Shown: one piece after another, positions 6,559 to 9,853 of the stretch | How positions within the stretch are numbered: the stretch's first letter is position 1 | Layout: each line of letters begins with the position of its first letter | DNA from: Deltaproteobacteria bacterium | GTDB lineage: Bacteria > Desulfobacterota > Desulfarculia > Adiutricales > Adiutricaceae | Direction of reading: 5' to 3' | NCBI GenBank assembly: GCA_031288745.1 | Contig: JAITQT010000087.1 | Location: forward strand, 1 to 9,853 | Length of the DNA: 9,853 nucleotides | Translations under genes and position numbers: made by a program | The notes under the pieces: generated by a model | What the model was told of the DNA's origin: nothing | Seen by the model: the letters and a program-made list of their open reading frames with translations, nothing else | Database searches by the model: none

Positions 6559-6585
6559 CTACCAGCTAAAGCTGGTTGTTTTAAA
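6559..6585. repeat. Fourth TAAA-loop hairpin, related to the one at 6229
   Basis: ACCAGC-TAAA-GCTGGT (6561-6576) in the context CTACCAGCTAAAGCTGGT, ending in TTTTAAA, is a near copy of the unit at 6227-6255 (CTACCACCAGC…, ending in CTTTAAA) with the two CC/GG steps missing. The pair of related hairpins bounds about 330 bp. Confidence 0.45.
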
Positions 6586-6612
6586 CCACCAAAACCGGGA
6601 CAATAAAGTCAA

Positions 6613-6876
6613 GGTAACCGTTAACCAAGACTTTTTTTCCACGTTGCGGCTGGTAGCGACTTTAGTTTAGGAGTTGTAACTTAAGTTTTAACAGACGCCT
6701 TAATATCTTAACATTAGTTCTTTTGAGGCTTCTACTTAGCTCTCTGCTCTAACCATATAATTTAACTTTGATTAATTTTAAAATTACTAAGCTCCTATAG
6801 TGGGCCATTGTTGCGGTATGTGTCGTTCCTTTCAATAGGCTTGGCACCGCAACGTTCACATTTGTGAACGGATACA
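6613..6876 (-). mobile_element. MITE-like element copy A, with 6-bp target duplication
   Basis: This is a 264-bp non-coding element lying in reverse orientation to copies B and C. Its ends are imperfect inverted repeats: GGTAACCGTTAACCAA at 6613-6628 and TTTGTGAACGGATACA at 6861-6876, whose reverse complement matches the first at 12 of 16. The direct repeat AGTCAA lies immediately outside both ends (6607-6612 and 6877-6882), as expected of a target-site duplication. The body closely matches copy B throughout. The head carries the palindrome CGTTCACA-TT-TGTGAACG (6853-6870). Internal arms GTTGCGGT/ACCGCAAC (6810-6817/6846-6853) can pair. No ORF of note is present, so it would need a transposase from elsewhere. 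Confidence 0.75.
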
Positions 6877-6947
6877 AGTCAAAAGCGAGCTTAAAAGGCA
6901 ATTTTGGCGTCCGCATATTAGCTAAAGATTTTAAGGTTAAAAAAAAA

Positions 6948-7820
6948 CTAGACTATGTCTCTGTGACGTAGGGCTAGAGAGCCCCCATAGCTTTCTTTAA
7001 GAGCTTCCCAAAGGTAGCCCGCGATTACTACGCTGCGGTGTTGCCCGCCCGTGCAGCCCACGGCGATGGTTAGGTAACTTTTACCCTCTCTCTGATAAAG
7101 CGGCAAGAGAAACAACATCAGTTGTAAGAGTTTATCTAAAAATATTTTGGTTTCTGGAAAAGAAAGGACGTATTGAATCACCTTATCGTCGCGGCCGTCT
7201 AAAGGGCGTAAGGCTTCGACGTAAAAAGGGTTGGGTAAAAAGCGAACGTCGAGCATCAGATCGGCCTCTGGGGGAAGTCCGTTTTTAAACCCAAAGGAAA
7301 GCACTTCCACTGGGAGTTTACGGCGTCTATTAGATTCAACGAAACGCTCGATGATCCTATGCCTTAGGAGCGGGGGAGTGATTGAGGAAGTATCTATTAT
7401 TAAATCAGCGATTTTTCTTAAAGGAGCTAGTCGTTCGCGCTCTAGTAATATCGCTTTGGTGAGTCCTCCGTCGGGGGCTAGAGGGTGGGTGCGTCTAGTT
7501 TCCGAAAAGCGCTTGACTAGGACCTGGTCCTCGGCTTCTAAAAATAAAAGTTGTAGTTCATAGCCAAGGTCTCTAACCTTATCAAAGGCCTCGTCGTAAT
7601 GGTCTATTAATTCACTCTCTCTAGCATCCATACCGGCGGCAATCCTAATAAAATCGCCGCTTTCCTTGCGGAGGGCTAAAAATTTATCTAAGAGCTGAAC
7701 TGGGAGATTATCTATGGCTAAAAAGCCGTTATCCTCGAGGCATTTGAGGGCCGAACTCTTGCCCGAACCCGATAGGCCGGTGACGACCACTACTAAACCT
7801 TGTTTGGCGGCTTCAGACAT
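6948..7820 (-). CDS. rapZ: RapZ, RNase adaptor-like nucleotide-binding protein
   Basis: This 290-residue protein is of normal family length. The N-terminal P-loop domain has Walker A GLSGSGKS (15-22) and the diagnostic AIDNLP (35-40), with SETRRTHPLAP at 106-116. The C-terminal domain has LSFGFKNGLPPEADLMLDVRF (174-194), NPFY (197-200) and GCTGGQHRSV (255-264), all RapZ (formerly YvcJ/YhbJ) hallmarks. In E. coli RapZ binds the small RNA GlmZ and RNase E to control glmS, and senses glucosamine-6-phosphate. Outside enterobacteria its partners are largely unknown, and GlmZ is not expected here. The ATG (7818-7820) lies 3 nt after the ptsN stop. Its Shine-Dalgarno GGTGA overlaps that stop, indicating coupled translation. 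A T9 tract follows the stop with only a weak 4-bp hairpin before it. Confidence 0.95.
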   Translation of the reverse strand: MSEAAKQGLVVVVTGLSGSGKSSALKCLEDNGFLAIDNLPVQLLDKFLALRKESGDFIRIAAGMDARESELIDHYDEAFDKVRDLGYELQLLFLEAEDQVLVKRFSETRRTHPLAPDGGLTKAILLERERLAPLRKIADLIIDTSSITPPLLRHRIIERFVESNRRRKLPVEVLSFGFKNGLPPEADLMLDVRFLPNPFYVEALRPLDGRDDKVIQYVLSFPETKIFLDKLLQLMLFLLPLYQREGKSYLTIAVGCTGGQHRSVVIAGYLWEALKESYGGSLALRHRDIV

Positions 7821-7823
7821 TAT

Positions 7824-8315
7824 TCACCGGGCCAAAGTGGTCGAATTGTAAGGAGTTTGGCCGGAAAGCATAAGGAAAGAGTCGGCGAAGGCCCAGCTAT
7901 TGGGCGCTTCCATGAGGATTTTAACGTTCTGGGGCGATTTTAAGATTTTGCCTAATAAGGCCAAGAGTTTAAGGTGATCGGAATCAATGATTAAAGGACT
8001 CAGGATTAGGGCTACTAAGGAGACCGGTACCCCGTCTGGGCTATCGAAGTCGAGGGCCTCGCCGGGGGCGGTGCGGGCCAAAAACAAGACCGCATTATCC
8101 ACCAAATTGGTTTTACCGTGAGGAATAGCCACTCCCCCGCCCATGGCGGTGGACCCAAGAGTTTCTCGCTGTTTAACAACTTGAAGGATAGGTTCTAAAT
8201 TAAGGTCCATTAGGCTGCAGGCAAAGCGGCATAATTCAGTTAAGGCCTGATCTTTGTTCCCAGCCTTAAAATCAAGCCAGACTTCCCTAGAGGTTATTAG
8301 CTTATCGAGTTGCAT
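7824..8315 (-). CDS. ptsN: PTS IIA-like nitrogen regulatory protein PtsN (EIIA-Ntr)
   Basis: This 163-residue protein is of standard PtsN length. The core ETLGSTAMGGGVAIPHGK (51-68) contains the phospho-acceptor His66 of the fructose/nitrogen EIIA fold. PtsN receives phosphate from NPr/HPr and acts by protein contact, for example on potassium transport and stress regulators in proteobacteria; its targets here are not known. It is cytoplasmic. The ATG (8313-8315) has no recognisable Shine-Dalgarno, and a GC-rich hairpin sits 11 nt upstream. In most proteobacteria ptsN directly follows hpf. Here 426 bp separate them, holding the hpf terminator and repeat copy B, so ptsN–rapZ must be transcribed separately or by readthrough. 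Confidence 0.95.
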   Translation of the reverse strand: MQLDKLITSREVWLDFKAGNKDQALTELCRFACSLMDLNLEPILQVVKQRETLGSTAMGGGVAIPHGKTNLVDNAVLFLARTAPGEALDFDSPDGVPVSLVALILSPLIIDSDHLKLLALLGKILKSPQNVKILMEAPNSWAFADSFLMLSGQTPYNSTTLAR

Positions 8316-8326
8316 ATAAGAGCCAA

Positions 8327-8347
8327 GCCGCCCTTAAAGGGGGCGGC
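8327..8347 (-). promoter_or_regulatory. GC-rich hairpin in the ptsN leader
   Basis: GCCGCCC and GGGCGGC pair over a 7-base loop (minus strand loop CCTTTAA), ending 11 nt before the ptsN ATG, where a Shine-Dalgarno would normally be. No T-run follows, so it is not a terminator. It could affect ribosome access or mRNA stability; this is inferred from position. Confidence 0.4.
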
Positions 8348-8365
8348 GCGTAAGATTAAAATAAT

Positions 8366-8648
8366 AGTGTCCGTTCACCAATGTGAACGTTTAAGGGCCA
8401 GTTCACAAGAGAGAACGTTGCGGTGCCAAGCCTATTGAAAGGGACGACACATACCTTAATAATGTAGCCTCCTATAGGAGCTTAGTAATTTTAACATTAA
8501 TCAAAGTTAAAATATATGGTTGGAGCAGAGAGCTAAGTAGAAACCTCAAAAGAACTAATGTTAAGATCTTAATGGTATGCTAATTAATTACAACTCGAAA
8601 GTCGCTACCAGCCGTAACGTGGGAAAAAAGACTTGGTGAACGGTTACA
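8366..8648 (+). mobile_element. MITE-like element copy B, full length with doubled head
   Basis: This is a 283-bp non-coding element between hpf and ptsN. Its terminal repeats contain a perfect 11-bp inverted match: CCGTTCACCAA (8371-8381) and TTGGTGAACGG (8633-8643). Outside these are AGTGT at the left and TTACA at the right. The flanking hexamers AATAAT (8360-8365) and ATTAAT (8649-8654) agree at 5 of 6, a possible decayed target duplication. The head palindrome CGTTCACC-AA-TGTGAACG (8372-8389) is followed by a second, degenerate one (GTTCACA…GAGAAC, 8401-8416), absent from A and C. Other symmetric parts are CTCCTATAGGAG near 8470 and TTAAGATCTTAA near 8562. It has no coding capacity and ends a few bases from the hpf terminator. 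Confidence 0.7.
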
Positions 8649-8651
8649 ATT

Positions 8652-8690
8652 AATAAAAGCCACTCGTGAATTTTTAAAATTAGAGTGGCG
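8652..8690 (-). terminator. Intrinsic terminator of hpf
   Basis: On the minus strand GCCACTC and GAGTGGC form a 7-bp stem (8659-8665 with 8683-8689). The loop itself contains the palindrome AATTTT-T-AAAATT, and the stem is followed by TTTTATT. It lies about 50 bp after the hpf stop, as expected for a Rho-independent terminator. Copy B begins right after it in the direction of transcription. Confidence 0.65.
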
Positions 8691-8741
8691 AAAGGCCTTG
8701 GCGGACGAACCCTTAAAAGAGCCGCCTACGCCAAAAAAAAT

Positions 8742-9317
8742 TTAGGCACGCAGTCTTAAAAGCTCTAAAAGGCCACCCTCATCTTGATGGAGGATGCACA
8801 AATCGCCTTGTTGAGAGTCTAAATAAACGACGAAGGGTTTTTTACCGTTAGCCAAGATTTCAGCCGCTTCTTGAAGGGCCATGCGGTTGGGAGTAAGCTC
8901 TCTGGTGCGGTCAGCCGTAACTAAGTCTTCTTCCTCGCTATCTAAAAAGAGTTCATCGGCACCTTGGGCGTTTTGTCCATTGCCGCCCTTAACTTTACGA
9001 GAGGCCCCGGGGCCCTTGTCCGGGCCTTTGGAGTGAGTCTTGAGTTTTTCGCGGTGGCGTTTTATTTGTTTTTCTAGCTTATCAACGACCAAATCAACCG
9101 AGGAATACATATCCTCAGTTACTTCCTCAGCCTTTATTTTTAAGCCGTCGGATATGAGCACCACCTCGCACTTGTGACGAAATTTTTCAACCGAAAAGGT
9201 GACTTCGGCGTCTAAAACTGAGTCGAGATATTTTTCAAATTTAGAAAGTTTCTCTCTACCATACTCTTTAAGATGATCCGAGGGATCCATACGTCTAAAG
9301 GTAACCGTATATTGCAT
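8742..9317 (-). CDS. hpf: Long-form ribosome hibernation promoting factor (HPF/YfiA family)
   Basis: This is a 191-residue protein. The N-terminal S30AE domain (about 1-97) starts MQYTVTFRRMDPSDHLKEY, with KLSKFEKYLDSV, KFRHKCEVVL, AEEVTEDMYSSVDLVVDKLEKQIKRHREKLK. A low-complexity, Gly- and acid-rich linker (about 98-133) leads to the C-terminal dimerisation domain (about 136-191; LTPNRMALQEAAEILANGKKPFVVYLDSQQG). Long HPF binds the 30S subunit at the mRNA/tRNA sites and its tail joins two ribosomes into inactive 100S dimers in starvation. The ATG at 9315-9317 has GGGAG 6 nt upstream; the in-frame TTG at 9321-9323 would leave no spacing to that site. hpf usually lies between rpoN and ptsN; rpoN is not seen in the 536 bp upstream. 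Confidence 0.95.
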   Translation of the reverse strand: MQYTVTFRRMDPSDHLKEYGREKLSKFEKYLDSVLDAEVTFSVEKFRHKCEVVLISDGLKIKAEEVTEDMYSSVDLVVDKLEKQIKRHREKLKTHSKGPDKGPGASRKVKGGNGQNAQGADELFLDSEEEDLVTADRTRELTPNRMALQEAAEILANGKKPFVVYLDSQQGDLCILHQDEGGLLELLRLRA

Positions 9318-9323
9318 AAACAA

Positions 9324-9328
9324 CTCCC
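9324..9328 (-). promoter_or_regulatory. Shine-Dalgarno that decides the hpf start
   Basis: GGGAG (minus strand) lies 6 nt before ATG 9317-9315 but abuts the alternative TTG 9323-9321. The ATG also gives the usual MQ-type N-terminus of the family, so it is preferred. Confidence 0.7.
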
Positions 9329-9579
9329 GGCGAGTCTATTAAAGAGGCTCGAAAAGATTTAAAGCCTTAGCTTTTTAGCTCGCCAAATAAATAATTTAAA
9401 AGGGCTGGCCAACGGACAAAACCAGACCATTAGGTTCACCTAAGGCTAAATAGTCCGAGCCGGGCCATTAAAGAAAGGGGACCTATTTAAAATAAAAAAA
9501 GACTCAAAGGGCAATTAATTTTTTTTCGATGGGGCCAGGCGCGGCCAGGGGTCTAAACGATAGAAAATATAAAAATTAT
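9329..9579. other. Upstream region of hpf, no gene seen
   Basis: This AT-rich spacer has no plausible coding frame. It contains a small hairpin TTAGGT-TC-ACCTAA (9430-9443) and an 8-bp inverted pair AGCCTTAG (9363-9370)/CTAAGGCT (9440-9447). On the minus strand TTGCCC, 17 bp, then TTTAAA near 9515-9490 is a weak sigma-70-like pair. I see no good -24/-12 sigma-54 site. Confidence 0.4.
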
Positions 9580-9748
9580 TGTGTCAGTTCACAAATGTGA
9601 ACGTTGCGGTGCCAAGCCTATTGAAAGGGACGACAGAAACCGCAACAATTTAGCCCCCTCTAGGAGCTTAGTAATTTTAACATTAATAAAAGTTAAAATA
9701 TATGGTTGAAGCACCGAGCTAAGTAGAAACCTCAAAAGAACTAATGTT
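9580..9748 (+). mobile_element. MITE-like element copy C, truncated at its right side
   Basis: The head TGTGTCAGTTCACAAATG and the next 150 bp match copies A and B. This includes the paired arms GTTGCGGT (9603-9610)/ACCGCAAC (9639-9646) and the block ending CTAATGTT. After 9748 the match to A and B stops abruptly. The remaining 100 bp or so of the element, including its second end, is missing or displaced beyond the window. It lies in the same orientation as copy B. Confidence 0.65.
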
Positions 9749-9753
9749 GATCG

Positions 9754-9853
9754 AAGCGCAAAAACCTCTTAAAAGCACAATAGTCTAAAAAATTAACTAG
9801 TGATAAGACTATGTTACAAATTTAAAGACTGATAAAGGGGACTTTTTGCGCTT
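9754..9853. repeat. 100-bp segment bounded by 11-bp perfect inverted repeats
   Basis: AAGCGCAAAAA (9754-9764) and TTTTTGCGCTT (9843-9853) are exact inverted repeats, the second ending at the last base of the window. Inside, ATAGTCT (9780-9786) and AGACTAT (9806-9812) also pair. It begins just after copy C is interrupted, so it may be a second small element inserted in copy C. It contains no ORF. Confidence 0.4.

Larger units (their letters stand above)
5927..6947. other. Gene-free, repeat-rich spacer between rapZ and EIIA
   Basis: I find no plausible gene in these 1021 bases on either strand. Reading left to right, the spacer holds the PTS-operon leader and its inverted repeat, a lone transposon-end-like 16-mer, a cluster of TAAA/TAAT-loop hairpins, a terminator-like structure on the plus strand, a long GC hairpin, a fourth TAAA-loop hairpin, and MITE-like copy A. 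It looks like accumulated mobile-element debris. Confidence 0.7.

Noticed and set aside
6225..6585. CRISPR array
   Set aside because: The hairpin units are few, unevenly spaced and differ in arm sequence, there are no constant-length spacers, and no cas gene is seen.
6838..6860. Sigma-54-like TTGGCACCGCAACGTTC in the repeat heads
   Set aside because: It has the -24-like GGCAC but no GC at the required -12 spacing, and it recurs because it is part of the mobile repeat.
5927..6947. Transposase gene or omega-RNA/TnpB system in the spacer
   Set aside because: No coding frame of useful length is present, and no right-end guide-like region can be assigned from sequence alone.
6935..6970. Terminator after rapZ (T9 tract beyond the stop)
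   Set aside because: The only hairpin next to the T-run is a 4-bp AGAC/GTCT stem; a stronger 5-bp one is too far away. Termination here is possible but not supported.
7231..7563. Plus-strand open frame of 110 codons antisense to rapZ
   Set aside because: It is Ser/Arg-rich with no recognisable domain and lies entirely within rapZ, whose motifs are intact.

Overview
All recognisable genes in this window lie on the minus strand, so the operons read from high to low coordinates. The gene set points to a Desulfobacterota (deltaproteobacterial) genome. It contains the hpf–ptsN–rapZ–mannose-family PTS neighbourhood that usually sits beside rpoN, followed by a RimI acetyltransferase, an NtrX-like sigma-54 activator, a YihY membrane protein, and then pgeF overlapping a pyrK-like gene. 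The genes look intact and have moderate GC. The spacers are AT-rich and full of repeats. The lineage is inferred from gene order and protein style, not from a marker gene.

Layout, in the direction of transcription. (1) 9318-9853: spacer upstream of hpf, with a truncated copy (C) of an interspersed repeat and an 11-bp inverted repeat reaching the window edge. (2) hpf (long form), ending at a probable intrinsic terminator. (3) 8316-8651: spacer with a full-length repeat copy (B) and a GC-rich hairpin just before ptsN. (4) ptsN–rapZ, 3 nt apart. (5) 5927-6947: a gene-free kilobase holding repeat copy A, several short perfect hairpins with TAAA or TAAT loops, one long GC hairpin and a 10-bp inverted repeat before the PTS operon. 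(6) A tightly packed operon EIIA–EIIB–EIIC–rimI–ntrX-like–yihY, ending at a terminator near 1064-1090. (7) pgeF, overlapping by GTGA the start of a pyrK-like gene that runs off the left edge.

Main discovery: a family of about 264-283 bp non-coding elements (copies A, B and C). They carry imperfect 16-bp terminal inverted repeats of the type TGTnnCCGTTCAC(A/C)AA. Copy A is flanked by a perfect 6-bp direct repeat AGTCAA, which looks like a target-site duplication. Copy B has a 5-of-6 match at the equivalent positions. This makes them MITE-like non-autonomous transposable elements. Copies A and B are inverted relative to each other and bracket ptsN–rapZ; B and C are direct repeats bracketing hpf. 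Thus the spacers between otherwise conserved neighbours have been repeatedly invaded.

Functionally, the window combines ribosome hibernation (Hpf), nitrogen-type and mannose-type PTS phosphorelay parts (PtsN, EIIA, EIIB, EIIC), the RNase adaptor-like protein RapZ, and a sigma-54 activator. No EI, HPr, EIID, sensor kinase or rpoN is present here, so whether the PTS transports sugar or only regulates cannot be settled from this window.
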